DNA from: Bacteroides faecichinchillae JCM 17102
GTDB taxonomy: Bacteria > Bacteroidota > Bacteroidia > Bacteroidales > Bacteroidaceae
Reading direction: 5' to 3'
Length of the DNA: 50,358 nt
Assembly (NCBI RefSeq): GCF_000614145.1
Contig: NZ_BAKK01000033.1
Location: 1 to 50,358 of the forward strand
A program made the position numbers and the translations under genes. Shown here one piece after another: positions 25,583 through 34,313 of the stretch. The notes under the pieces are model-generated. The model was not told the DNA's origin. It saw only the letters and a list, made by a program, of their open reading frames with translations, and ran no database searches. Every line of letters begins with the position of its first letter. Position 1 is the stretch's first letter.

Positions 25583-27322
25583 TTATTTATTAATCTTACC
25601 CCAAGTATCTTTCAAACCAACTGTACGGTTGAATATCAGTTTCTCAGGAGTTGAATCTTTATCCACATTGAAATAACCGATACGTTGGAACTGCAAATAT
25701 GAAAGAGCAGGTAAGGTAGCTGCAAATTTCTCGATATAGCAGTTAGGCAACACTTTCAGTGAATCAGGATTGATAATTTCCTTCATTGCTTCCAGTGCAT
25801 CACAGTTTTTGGCTTCGCGGATAGCAGCTAGTTCATCACGAGGATTCTCTACTTTCCAGAGACGATCGTACAGACGTACTTCGGCTGTCAGGCAGTGATT
25901 GCAACTAACCCAATGAAGTGTACCTTTCACTTTACGGTTTGCATCGGGCATACCGCTACGAGTGTTCGGATCATATTCACAATATACTTCAGTAACAACC
26001 CCATTCTCGTCTTTCTTACATCCGGTACATTTTACAATATAGGCATTTTTAAGGCGGACTTCCTGCCCCGGAGTCATACGGAAATACTTTTTGGGAGCAT
26101 CTTCCATGAAATCTTCACGTTCCATCCACAGTTCACGACTAAACTCAATCGTGTGGTTTCCTGATTCCGGATCTTCCGGATTATTGATAGCTTCCAGATG
26201 TTCTACTTGTCCTTCCGGATAATTGGTGATAACCAGTTTCACCGGATTCAAAACAGCAGACACCCGAATGGCACGACTGTTCAAGTCTTCACGTACTGAA
26301 CTTTCGAGCAATGCGATATCATTTAATGCATCGTATGTGGTATAACCGATTTTATCAATAAATTTATGGATAGATTCCGGAGAATAACCACGTCGGCGGA
26401 AACCGCAGATAGTCGGCATACGAGGATCATCCCAAGCACTAACCAAACCTTCTTTGACCAAAGTCAGCAAATTGCGTTTACTCATCAACGTGTAGCTGAG
26501 GTTTAGTTTGTTGAACTCAGTCTGACGGGGACGGTTATCGTTCAGGTCTTTTCCTTCTTTTAACCAGTCGATGAAGAGATCGTAAAGTGGGCGGTGTACG
26601 ACGAATTCGAGTGTACATAATGAGTGAGTAACTCCCTCGAAGAAGTCACTTTGTCCATGTGCGAAGTCATACATCGGGTATGCTTTCCAGGTAGTACCAG
26701 TACGGTGATGCGGATGTTTTACGACACGATAGATAATCGGGTCGCGGAAGTGCATATTCGGATTCGCCATGTCTATTTTAGCGCGGAGTACCATTGCACC
26801 TTCTTCTATTTCACCAGTATTCATCTTTTTGAAGAGCTCGAGGCTTTCTTCTATCGGACGGTTACGGTAAGGGCTTTCTACACCAGCTTGTGTAGGAGTA
26901 CCTTTTTGTTGGGCAATCTGTTCAGCAGATTGTTCGTCAATATATGCTTTTCCCTCTTGGATAAGGCGGATGGCAAAGTCCCATAATTGTTGGAAATAGT
27001 CGGAAGCGTAATATTCGTTTCCCCATTTGTAGCCTAACCATTGAATATCTTCTTTGATGGCTTCTACATATTCTACATCCTCTTTGGTAGGGTTTGTGTC
27101 ATCGAAACGAAGATTACATACACCGCCATGTTTTTCAGCAATGCCGAAATCAAGGCAAATAGCTTTTGCATGACCGATATGAAGGTATCCGTTTGGTTCT
27201 GGCGGGAAACGAGTCTGTACTTTTCCACCATTTTTACCTTCTCTCAAATCCTTTTCTACTCCCTGTTCAATGAAGTTCAGGCTTTTCTTTTCACCTGCTT
27301 CTTCGTTTTTAATATCTGTCAT
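25583..27322 (-). CDS. glnS: Glutamine--tRNA ligase
   Basis: Class I aminoacyl-tRNA synthetase of 579 residues that charges tRNA-Gln with glutamine and ATP. The HIGH motif is in PPEPNGYLHIGHAKAICLDF (His48 to His51), with LRFDDTNPTKED next, and the KMSKS-like motif is LMSKRN near residue 280. FRDPIIYRVVKHPHHRTGTTW, YPMYDFAHGQSDFFEGVTHS and FNKLNLSYTLMSKRN fit GlnRS rather than GltX. The C-terminal beta-barrel anticodon-binding part starts near residue 350. Length is close to the E. coli enzyme. It is transcribed leftward, away from pst genes, with TPR and dedA-like genes downstream. Confidence 0.97.
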   Translation of the reverse strand: MTDIKNEEAGEKKSLNFIEQGVEKDLREGKNGGKVQTRFPPEPNGYLHIGHAKAICLDFGIAEKHGGVCNLRFDDTNPTKEDVEYVEAIKEDIQWLGYKWGNEYYASDYFQQLWDFAIRLIQEGKAYIDEQSAEQIAQQKGTPTQAGVESPYRNRPIEESLELFKKMNTGEIEEGAMVLRAKIDMANPNMHFRDPIIYRVVKHPHHRTGTTWKAYPMYDFAHGQSDFFEGVTHSLCTLEFVVHRPLYDLFIDWLKEGKDLNDNRPRQTEFNKLNLSYTLMSKRNLLTLVKEGLVSAWDDPRMPTICGFRRRGYSPESIHKFIDKIGYTTYDALNDIALLESSVREDLNSRAIRVSAVLNPVKLVITNYPEGQVEHLEAINNPEDPESGNHTIEFSRELWMEREDFMEDAPKKYFRMTPGQEVRLKNAYIVKCTGCKKDENGVVTEVYCEYDPNTRSGMPDANRKVKGTLHWVSCNHCLTAEVRLYDRLWKVENPRDELAAIREAKNCDALEAMKEIINPDSLKVLPNCYIEKFAATLPALSYLQFQRIGYFNVDKDSTPEKLIFNRTVGLKDTWGKINK

Positions 27323-27371
27323 AACGGTAAATATAAACTGTCTATTAGGCTACAAAAGTAGGATATTTTTT

Positions 27372-28184
27372 TCATTTAACAGGGATATAACCACTCTTTT
27401 TTATAATGTCTTGTCCTTGGGGTGACAGAATGAACTGAAGTAGAGGATCAACTTGATCTTTATTTTTCACATTGTAGTAATAATAGAGAGGACGAACAAT
27501 GGGGTAAGATTTGTTTGTAGCATTCTCTACCGACGGAGTGGCATAGTGAGTATCATCGTAAGAAACGGATAGAGTTTTGATACGTGGAGATACGTATGCC
27601 AATCCCACATAGCCGATAGCTCCTTTAGTTTGACTAACAGATTGGATGATGGCTCCGGTTGCCGGCATTGAGAGACTTCCCGCCATGTAATTCTTATTTT
27701 TGAGAACACTTTCTTTGAAAAATTCATAAGTTCCGGAGGATGTTTCTCGGGAATAAACTACGATTTTCTGATCTTCTCCACCTACTTGTTTCCAATTAGT
27801 GATTTTTCCGCGGAAGATGTCTTCCAGTTGTTTTCGTGTCAGTTGTTTGACAGGATTCGAAGGATGGACCACCACTGCAAGAGCATCGTAGGCAACGATC
27901 ACTTCTTCTACTTCTTCACCAGCTTCCTTGATTTTCATTTTCTCACTGAATTTAATGGGACGTGAAGCCATCGCAATATCGGTCGTGTTATCCATCAAAG
28001 CAGAAATTCCGACTCCTGTACCTCCTCCGGTAACAGTTACGCGACCGTCAGGGTGTTGTTTCATAAACTGCTCAGCTGTTTGCTGGGCAATGGGGAGAAC
28101 TGTATCACTTCCTTTGATTCGTTGTGCATTGGCAGTGAGCGATAAAAAAGCAAGAACAATTACTAAGATTCCTTTTGATTTCAT
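27372..28184 (-). CDS. pstS: Phosphate ABC transporter substrate-binding protein PstS
   Basis: Periplasmic phosphate-binding protein of 270 residues. A signal peptide covers residues 1-20 (MKSKGILVIVLAFLSLTANA), with cleavage after Ala20. Phosphate-site motifs are GSDTVLPIAQ (Ser26, Asp27, Thr28), VTGGGTGVGISAL, ASRPIKFSE and SRETSSGTYEFF near 145-156. It would bind free phosphate and pass it to the PstCA channel. It is transcribed away from pstC across a region with TGTAAC repeats spaced 11 bp, likely PhoB-type sites, so induction by phosphate starvation is expected. Residues 116-144 are closely similar to a segment embedded in PstC. Confidence 0.94.
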   Translation of the reverse strand: MKSKGILVIVLAFLSLTANAQRIKGSDTVLPIAQQTAEQFMKQHPDGRVTVTGGGTGVGISALMDNTTDIAMASRPIKFSEKMKIKEAGEEVEEVIVAYDALAVVVHPSNPVKQLTRKQLEDIFRGKITNWKQVGGEDQKIVVYSRETSSGTYEFFKESVLKNKNYMAGSLSMPATGAIIQSVSQTKGAIGYVGLAYVSPRIKTLSVSYDDTHYATPSVENATNKSYPIVRPLYYYYNVKNKDQVDPLLQFILSPQGQDIIKKSGYIPVK

Positions 28185-28224
28185 ATTATTCGTTTTTTTA
28201 CTGATGCAAATAAAACAATCGGAT

Positions 28225-28289
28225 GTTACATTTGTATTGCAATATATTTGTTAATGAAAGTTGTAACAGAAATGTAACACGTTTGAAAC
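28225..28289. promoter_or_regulatory. Pho-box-like direct repeats in the pstS/pstC divergent region
   Basis: On the + strand, TGTAAC (28262), TGTAAC (28273) and TGAAAC (28284) recur every 11 bases, the geometry of PhoB boxes (TGTCAT-type units, 11 bp apart). On the minus strand TGTAAC (28225-28230, as GTTACA) is preceded 11 bases upstream by TGCAAT. The two sets point toward pstC and pstS respectively. A second direct repeat, CACTTCCTT, is at 28289 and 28311 (22 bp apart). Assignment to PhoB is inference. Confidence 0.6.
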
Positions 28290-28359
28290 ACTTCCTTCAA
28301 ACGTTAGTCACACTTCCTTAACAAAGAGTCTTTTACTTTGCATCAGAAATCATTAAGGT

Positions 28360-29556
28360 ATGAAGAAGATTCTGGATAAAATTATAGAGGGTGTTTTGAC
28401 TTGTAGTGGCTTTGTAACTAGTATTACAATCCTTCTGATTATACTCTTTCTGTTCACTGAGGCCTTTGGGCTCTTCAAAAGCAAGGTGATTGAAGAAGGG
28501 TATGTGCTGGCTCTCAACAAGAGTAATAAGGTAAGTGTGCTGAATCCTGCTCAAATAAAAGATGTTTTCGATGAAGAGATAACAAATTGGAAAGAACTCG
28601 GTGGGGAAAATCTTCCTATCCGCGTTTTTCGTTTAGAGGATATTACTCAGTATTATTCGGAAGAAGAACTTGGACCGGCGTATGAAGATGTCGGTTCGAA
28701 GATAACCGAACTGGTAGAAAAGACACCGGGAATTGTAGCATTTGTTCCGCAACGTTTTATTACTCAGCCCGACAAAGTGAACTTTATCGAGGATAATACT
28801 ATTTCGTTGAAGGATGTTTTTGCCGGAGCTGAATGGTTTCCTACTGCTACTCCGGCAGCACAATTCGGATTTCTTCCTCTGATAACCGGTACGCTTTGGG
28901 TAAGTTTGTTTGCCATTCTGTTTGCTTTGCCTTTCGGGCTTTCCGTTTCTATCTATTTGTCGGAGGTCGCTAATCCGAGAGTGCGTAACTGGTTAAAACC
29001 GATAATAGAACTTCTGAGTGGAATTCCTTCCGTTGTTTATGGCTTTTTCGGATTGATTGTGATTGTGCCGTTAATTCAGAAACTATTTGATTTACCGGTA
29101 GGAGAGAGTGGATTGGCAGGGAGTATTGTTTTGGCAATTATGGCGTTACCAACTATTATTACAGTCACAGAAGATGCAATGCGGAACTGCCCCCGTTCGA
29201 TGAGGGAAGCAAGCTTGGCGTTGGGAGCTTCGCAATGGCAGACTATCTATAAAGTTGTAATTCCTTATTCTATATCCGGAATCACTTCAGGAGTTGTGCT
29301 AGGCATTGGGCGTGCAATAGGTGAGACAATGGCTGTGTTAATGGTAACGGGAAATGCTGCGGTGATCCCCACAACAATTCTTGAACCACTTCGTACTATC
29401 CCCGCCACTATTGCAGCCGAGTTGGGGGAGGCTCCAGCCGGAGGACCACACTATCAGGCTTTGTTCTTGTTGGGTGTGGTATTGTTCTTTATCACTTTAA
29501 TCATCAACTTTAGTGTAGAATATATTTCTTCTAAAGGAGTAAAACGTAATAAGTAG
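28360..29556 (+). CDS. pstC: Phosphate ABC transporter permease PstC with an inserted PstS-like segment
   Basis: A 398-residue inner-membrane permease. Residues 18-38 form a first helix. Residues about 47-146 then form a periplasmic segment that resembles part of PstS: LNPAQIKDVFDEEITNWKEL here against LTRKQLEDIFRGKITNWKQV in PstS. The permease core follows, with LIELLSGIPSVVYGFFGLI-like sequence (about 222-240) and the cytoplasmic EAA loop MREASLALGASQWQTIYKVVIP near 280-300 that contacts PstB. Standard PstC is about 320 residues, so the extra 100 are the insert. It is the first gene of pstC-pstA-pstB-phoU and lies after the Pho-box-like repeats. Confidence 0.93.
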   Translation: MKKILDKIIEGVLTCSGFVTSITILLIILFLFTEAFGLFKSKVIEEGYVLALNKSNKVSVLNPAQIKDVFDEEITNWKELGGENLPIRVFRLEDITQYYSEEELGPAYEDVGSKITELVEKTPGIVAFVPQRFITQPDKVNFIEDNTISLKDVFAGAEWFPTATPAAQFGFLPLITGTLWVSLFAILFALPFGLSVSIYLSEVANPRVRNWLKPIIELLSGIPSVVYGFFGLIVIVPLIQKLFDLPVGESGLAGSIVLAIMALPTIITVTEDAMRNCPRSMREASLALGASQWQTIYKVVIPYSISGITSGVVLGIGRAIGETMAVLMVTGNAAVIPTTILEPLRTIPATIAAELGEAPAGGPHYQALFLLGVVLFFITLIINFSVEYISSKGVKRNK

Positions 29557-29557
29557 T

Positions 29558-30432
29558 ATGGAAATAAAAAGTAATAAAAGAGCCAAACGTCGCTCTCAGA
29601 TGTTCGCATTCGGGATTTTCCGTTTGTTAAGCCTGTGTATCGTTCTTATTTTGTTTGCCATTCTCAGCTTTATTATATATAAGGGTATCGGGGTTATCAG
29701 TTGGGAGTTTATCACTTCGGCTCCTACTGACGGAATGACGGGAGGAGGTATTTGGCCAGCCATTGTCGGTACATTCTATCTGATGGTGGGAAGTGCGTTA
29801 TTTGCTTTCCCGGTAGGTGTGATGAGCGGAATTTATATGAATGAATATGCCCCGAAAGGAAAGTTGGTACGTTTTATACGTGTAATGACAAATAACTTAA
29901 GCGGCATTCCCTCTATTGTATTTGGTTTATTCGGTATGGCATTGTTTGTTAATTATATGGGTTTTGGAGATAGTATCCTTGCTGGTTCATTGACATTGGG
30001 ACTGCTTTGTGTTCCTTTGGTGATCCGAACCACCGAAGAGGCATTGAAAGCAATACCTGACAGTATGCGGGAAGGAAGTCGTGCATTAGGAGCCACCAAA
30101 TTACAGACTATATGGCATGTGATTTTACCGATGGGTTTGCCTAATATTATAACAGGATTAATTCTTGCCTTGGGGCGTATTTCTGGAGAAACGGCACCGA
30201 TTCTTTTCACTTGCGCTGCCTATTTCTTACCACACTTACCAACGAGCATTTTTGATCAATGTATGGCATTGCCTTACCATTTGTATGTGATATCAACAAG
30301 TGGAACAAATATGGAAGCACAGTTACCTCTGGCTTATGGCACTGCTTGGTGTTGATTGTTATCATCTTATTGGTCAATCTGCTGGCAAATGCATTGAGAA
30401 AATATTTTGAGAAAAGAGTAAAAATGAACTAA
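29558..30432 (+). CDS. pstA: Phosphate ABC transporter permease PstA, frameshifted near 30346
   Basis: Second permease subunit, about 291 residues when one T is restored (GCTTGG to GCTTTGG at 30345-30349, giving YGTALVLIVIILLVNLLANA). It starts one base after the pstC stop. NNLSGIPSIVFGLFG (near 107-121) and the EAA loop MREGSRALGATKLQTIWHVI are clear. The missing base removes the last membrane helix in the sequence as given, ending it at 30355. Because this lies in an operon whose other genes are intact, and rpoD here has a similar break, I treat it as a consensus error. Confidence 0.9.
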
Positions 30433-30441
30433 CGAAACGAT

Positions 30442-31200
30442 ATGAGTACAATAAAAATAGATACGCGGGATGTGAATTTCTGGTATGGTGATTTTCAGGC
30501 GTTGAAGGGCATTAGTATGGAAATAGAAGAAAAATCGGTAGTGGCATTTATTGGTCCTTCCGGTTGTGGAAAGTCCACTTTCCTACGGCTTTTCAACCGG
30601 ATGAATGATTTAATTCCCGGTAGCCGTCTGGAGGGGGAAATTTTGATTGACAGGCAGAATATATATTCTAAAAGAGTGGAAGTAGATGAACTACGCAGAA
30701 ATGTAGGAATGGTATTTCAGCGTCCTAATCCTTTTCCGAAAAGTATTTTTGAGAATGTTGCATACGGGCTTCGTGTCAATGGGGTTAAGGATAATGCTTT
30801 TATCCGTCAGCGAGTGGAAGAAACCTTGAAAGGAGCAGCACTTTGGGATGAAGTGAAAGATAAGTTGAAAGAATCGGCTTTTACTTTATCCGGTGGTCAG
30901 CAACAACGCCTTTGCATAGCTCGTGCCATGGCAGTATCCCCTTCGGTTTTGTTGATGGATGAACCTGCTTCAGCCCTCGATCCTATTTCTACTGCCAAGG
31001 TAGAAGAGTTGATTCATGAGTTGAAAAAAGAGTATACCATCGTAATCGTGACTCACAATATGCAACAGGCAGCACGTATCAGTGATAAGACTGCTTTCTT
31101 TTATATGGGACAAATGGTGGAATTTGGAGATACAAAGCGTATCTTTACGAATCCAGAGAAGGAAGCTACACAGAACTATATCACAGGGCGTTTCGGATGA
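30442..31200 (+). CDS. pstB: Phosphate ABC transporter ATP-binding protein PstB
   Basis: A 252-residue ABC ATPase that powers phosphate import by PstCA. Walker A GPSGCGKS is at residues 38-45, the Q-loop in [20 protein letters not shown], the ABC signature LSGGQQQR near 152, Walker [12 protein letters not shown] near 172, and the H-loop in [24 protein letters not shown] after the Q-loop is diagnostic of PstB. It starts 9 bases after pstA and is followed by phoU, giving the complete pstCAB-phoU order, with pstS divergent. Confidence 0.97.
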   Translation: MSTIKIDTRDVNFWYGDFQALKGISMEIEEKSVVAFIGPSGCGKSTFLRLFNRMNDLIPGSRLEGEILIDRQNIYSKRVEVDELRRNVGMVFQRPNPFPKSIFENVAYGLRVNGVKDNAFIRQRVEETLKGAALWDEVKDKLKESAFTLSGGQQQRLCIARAMAVSPSVLLMDEPASALDPISTAKVEELIHELKKEYTIVIVTHNMQQAARISDKTAFFYMGQMVEFGDTKRIFTNPEKEATQNYITGRFG

Positions 31201-31248
31201 TAGAAGAATAAATATACATAAGTGATACACCTAAAGAAAAACAGAATT

Positions 31249-31938
31249 ATGGTAAAGTTTATAGAATCGGAATTGGTTCTGCTCAAGAAAGAAATCGATG
31301 AAATGTGGACGTTGGTTTATAACCAGCTCGATCGTGCCGGAGAGTCTGTACTTACACTCGATAAAGAATTGGCACAACAAGTGATTGTTCGCGAACGTCG
31401 GGTGAATGCTTTTGAGTTGAAAATAGATAGTGATGTGGAGGATATTATTGCTTTGTACAACCCAGTAGCAATTGATCTGCGTTTTGTGTTGGCAATGCTA
31501 AAGATTAATACGAATCTAGAACGCTTGGGAGATTTTGCAGAAGGGATTGCCCGCTTTGTGTTGAGATGCAAAGAGCCTGCTTTGGACCCCGACTTACTAA
31601 AACAACTGAAATTGGAAGAGATGTTGTCAGAAGTACGATTTATGCTCGAACTTGCCAAACGTGCTCTAAATGAAGAGAGTTTGGAACTGGCAACTGCTGT
31701 TTTTGCCAAAGACAACTTATTGGATGATATTAACGCAAACGTGACTGAAATATTGGCTGACTATATCAGTAAACACCCGGAAAACATACATTCTTGTCTT
31801 GATCTCGTTGGTGTATTCCGTAAATTGGAACGTTCTGGTGATCACATTACCAATATTGCCGAAGAAATTGTGTTCTTTATTGATGCGAAAGTGTTAAAAC
31901 ATAGTGGAAAAACTGACGAAAATTATCCAATTAAATAA
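31249..31938 (+). CDS. phoU: Phosphate signalling protein PhoU
   Basis: A 229-residue all-helical protein that links PstB to the PhoR sensor and holds phosphate uptake in check when phosphate is ample. The start at 31249 (MVKFIESELVLLKKEIDEMW) is preferred over a GTG 27 bases earlier that adds an atypical basic leader. Two PhoU metal-binding repeats are seen: LRFVLAMLKINTNLERLGDFAEGIARF and the later DLVGVFRKLERSGDHITNIAEEI, each with the E-x-x-x-D pattern. It is the last gene of the operon; a G/C-rich hairpin lies about 60 bases after the stop. Confidence 0.94.
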   Translation: MVKFIESELVLLKKEIDEMWTLVYNQLDRAGESVLTLDKELAQQVIVRERRVNAFELKIDSDVEDIIALYNPVAIDLRFVLAMLKINTNLERLGDFAEGIARFVLRCKEPALDPDLLKQLKLEEMLSEVRFMLELAKRALNEESLELATAVFAKDNLLDDINANVTEILADYISKHPENIHSCLDLVGVFRKLERSGDHITNIAEEIVFFIDAKVLKHSGKTDENYPIK

Positions 31939-31997
31939 GTTTCTGCGACTTTTTAAACAAAAATTAGTGCTACTTAAAAAAAAGTCATATATTTGTT

Positions 31998-32026
31998 CCC
32001 TGTAACGAGCAAGTTACAGGGGTTTT
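31998..32026 (+). terminator. Terminator-like hairpin after phoU
   Basis: CCCTGTAAC (31998-32006) pairs with GTTACAGGG (32013-32021) over a six-base loop, followed by G and TTTT. It is probably the end of the pst operon. A TATATTTG box at 31988-31995 overlaps its upstream edge and may be a chance match. Confidence 0.75.
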
Positions 32027-32087
32027 GCTGTAAATGATAATAAATCCAAAGAAATTTCAAAAAGATGTTATAAGACATGTTTTATAA

Positions 32088-32120
32088 TTTGGAGAGTAAC
32101 AGTAAAAGCACCTATATTTG
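32088..32120 (+). promoter_or_regulatory. Bacteroides -33/-7 promoter in front of a candidate small RNA
   Basis: TTTGG at 32088 and TATATTTG at 32113-32120 with 21 bases between TTTG and the -7 box, a full match to the Bacteroides promoter layout. Transcription would start near 32126-32128. No protein gene follows on this strand before 34314. Confidence 0.7.
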
Positions 32121-32125
32121 CAACG

Positions 32126-32215
32126 TTATCCTGAAAACAATCTTTTTACCTTAAAAAAAAACTAATACCTATTGAAAACTGAAAAATAGGGCTTTGTGAA
32201 AAGCCCTATTTTTTT
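32126..32215 (+). ncRNA. Candidate small RNA of about 90 nt
   Basis: A transcript from the -33/-7 promoter would begin near 32126 and end at the strong terminator at 32184-32215. The body contains no start codon with a usable frame; it is A-rich, with a run of nine A at about 32152-32160, then a 3' stem-loop and T tail. Promoter, short body and intrinsic terminator with no coding frame is the pattern of a trans-acting small RNA. Its place after pst-phoU suggests, but does not show, a phosphate link. The family is not one I recognise; the start is predicted within a few bases. Confidence 0.5.
32184..32215 (+). terminator. Strong intrinsic terminator
   Basis: AATAGGGCTT (32185-32194) pairs with AAGCCCTATT (about 32201-32210) around a short loop, followed by seven T in total. 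It ends the candidate small RNA. With A residues on the other side it could also serve weakly for the minus strand. Confidence 0.9.
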
Positions 32216-32408
32216 ATACCTATTTGAAACTGTTCAATTAGTGTATAACGGTATCCGATAGACTTTCTTCATTGTGTTATATCAGCCTTATTTCCTTGAA
32301 AGAGCGGACTTGAAGAATGAGTTTGGAATTCAAAATTGGAGTTATCGTTCGTGTAGAGAAAGGAGGAGAGTGAAGTCTAATTTTGTTTTATACGACTGGA
32401 AATCTTGA

Positions 32409-33095
32409 TTATTGCAATCGCTGGTAAAAGTCTTTCAAATAGCTTTTTCCTACAGGTATACGTACATTGCCGATTTTTACAACATTACGTTCTATGTTAT
32501 CTATCTTATTAATGGCTATCAGATATGATTTATGGATACGTATGAATTGTTCGGAAGGCAACAATGATTCTATTTCCTTAAAACTGAGTAAAGTCATGAT
32601 TCTTGCAGTTTCAGTAATTACATGAAGATAAGCTCCTTTTCCTTCCACATATAAGATGTCGCATAAGTTTATACGTACCATCCGATATTCAGTTTTAAGA
32701 AAGATATATTCTCGTGAAATTGATGGAATAATAGAAGTGGATGACATTTCTGCTTGTACTTTGTTCACTGCTTTCAGAAAGCGCTCAAAGGAATAAGGTT
32801 TCAATAGATAGTCGGTAACATCATATTCGAATCCTTGTACGGCATATTCTCCGTATGCAGATACAATAATAATGTATGGACGTGTATGAAGTGCTTTTAA
32901 TAATTGAAGTCCAGTAAATTGTTCCATTTGAATATCTAGGAACAATAAATCTATTGTATTGGTCTGGAGGTAGTCAAAAGCCTCCAGACCATTTTCAAAA
33001 GTGCACACTAAATGCAGTAAAGGTACTTTGCTTATAAAGTTCTTTAATTTCTCTACGGCTAGTGGAGCGTCTTCTATGATAATACAATTGATCAT
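32409..33095 (-). CDS. LytTR family response regulator
   Basis: A 228-residue response regulator. The receiver domain (1-120) has the acidic pair IIIEDAPLA, phospho-acceptor Asp54 in LLFLDIQMEQFTGLQLL, and a late KPYSFERFLKAV lysine. The LytTR DNA-binding domain (about 130-228) shows VEGKGAYLHVITETARIMTL then SFKEIESLLPSEQFIRIHKS and RIPVGKSYLKDFYQRL. Its start overlaps the kinase stop by 4 bases, so the two are translationally coupled. LytTR regulators bind as dimers to imperfect direct repeats; the target genes are not evident here. No membrane or PTS target sits next to it. Confidence 0.93.
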   Translation of the reverse strand: MINCIIIEDAPLAVEKLKNFISKVPLLHLVCTFENGLEAFDYLQTNTIDLLFLDIQMEQFTGLQLLKALHTRPYIIIVSAYGEYAVQGFEYDVTDYLLKPYSFERFLKAVNKVQAEMSSTSIIPSISREYIFLKTEYRMVRINLCDILYVEGKGAYLHVITETARIMTLLSFKEIESLLPSEQFIRIHKSYLIAINKIDNIERNVVKIGNVRIPVGKSYLKDFYQRLQ

Positions 33096-34090
33096 GTAAG
33101 TTTTATTGTTAATGAAACGTCAAAGTAACCATTTTTCTGATTGAATTGCAAATCATACTTATGTGGATAAAGAATATCAAGCCGACGTTTTATGATACTA
33201 AGTCCAATGCCACTGGAAGAATCTTTGTTAATCTGCTTTGTCGGATCGAACAAGTTGGATATTTCGAAATGAATTTTGGATTCCTGAATCTGGAATAGTA
33301 ATTGAATTGCATTAATGGTCTTTTTGTCTGTACAATGTTTGAATGCGTTTTCTATAAATGCGATAAACAACATAGGGGCGACGCAAATATTGTCTGGTAT
33401 TCCTTCTAATGTAAAGGATACTAAATTGGGATTATCATATTGTAAACGTTGTAAATCAAGATAATTTCTAATGTATTTTAATTCTTGTGTGAGTGTTACT
33501 TCGGGCACATTTGTTTCGTAGATCATATACCGCATCATTTCCGACATCTGTACTAATGATTTTGAGGCCATCTCCGGATTGGAAAAAATCAAGCTATCAA
33601 TATTATTCAGAGTATTAAAAAGGAAATGTGGATTCAACTGATTTTTCAGTAACTTTAGTTCACTTTGAAGATTCTGTCTTTCCAGTTCTTTTTGTTTTTG
33701 TTTTCTTTGGAACCAGTCGTATACTATATATAGTAGAATACCTGAAATTGAGGAATAGAGATAATGAAAGATAACCCATATCGTGACTCCCCAATTTTTA
33801 TTACTTATCAAAAAATAAAAGAGACCGACGATAATAAGGAGGAATGTATAACTTACGAATCCCCATATTTTTTTCTTTGTATAGATATGGCAACAAAAAT
33901 AAGAATAGGTTAATGAGAGCAAAGAAAGGTATGAAAGAGTCTGTGATGCGAAAAGATATGACTCTGCAGAATATATTTTCATACTTAAAGGCAGCACAAG
34001 AGTATATATCCCGTTGAAAAGATAATAAGCGAGTATAGGAAGCATGATTCCTAAGTGCCGGACTGTGAATTGTGATTTTTTGATTTTCAT
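33092..34090 (-). CDS. LytS-type sensor histidine kinase
   Basis: A 332-residue inner-membrane kinase with four or five membrane segments in residues 10-125 and no large periplasmic domain, so it probably senses through the membrane part. A short coiled coil rich in Lys, Gln and Glu (residues 128-150) leads to the His_kinase motif LKNQLNPHFLFNTLNNIDSL, with phospho-acceptor His155. The HATPase part has FIENAFKHC (N-box) and GIGLSIIKRRLDILYP (G-box). Signal unknown. It is upstream of and overlaps the LytTR regulator by 4 bases. Confidence 0.92.
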   Translation of the reverse strand: MKIKKSQFTVRHLGIMLPILAYYLFNGIYTLVLPLSMKIYSAESYLFASQTLSYLSLLSLTYSYFCCHIYTKKKIWGFVSYTFLLIIVGLFYFLISNKNWGVTIWVIFHYLYSSISGILLYIVYDWFQRKQKQKELERQNLQSELKLLKNQLNPHFLFNTLNNIDSLIFSNPEMASKSLVQMSEMMRYMIYETNVPEVTLTQELKYIRNYLDLQRLQYDNPNLVSFTLEGIPDNICVAPMLFIAFIENAFKHCTDKKTINAIQLLFQIQESKIHFEISNLFDPTKQINKDSSSGIGLSIIKRRLDILYPHKYDLQFNQKNGYFDVSLTIKLT

Positions 34091-34242
34091 AATTTTCTTT
34101 TTTAAGTAAAACCTACCACAAAACTCTATTAATTTCTTCTTTTTAAAAAATTAAATGAACGAACGGCCGGAATTTCTTCACAAGTAAATGGTTGCAATAT
34201 ATGAAAAAAAACAGAATGTTTTTCAACTTCCTTCCTTATTCG

Positions 34243-34250
34243 TATCTTTG
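34243..34250 (+). promoter_or_regulatory. -7 promoter box for riboflavin synthase
   Basis: TATCTTTG matches the -7 consensus, 64 bases before the start codon. The leader contains a small hairpin, TTGAAGA (34259) with TCTTCAA (34272). I see no FMN riboswitch. Confidence 0.6.
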
Positions 34251-34313
34251 ACGGCATATTGAAGATGTGTCTCTTCAATAATAGTATGTAGTTTAAAATT
34301 CAAAATTTATATT

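Noticed and set aside
31988..31995. TATATTTG as a second promoter for the small RNA
   Set aside because: No -33 box at the right distance, and transcription from it would begin inside the phoU terminator stem; kept only as a possible chance match.
34251..34313. FMN riboswitch in front of riboflavin synthase
   Set aside because: The leader is about 60 bases with one small hairpin, too short for the RFN element and lacking its conserved sequence.
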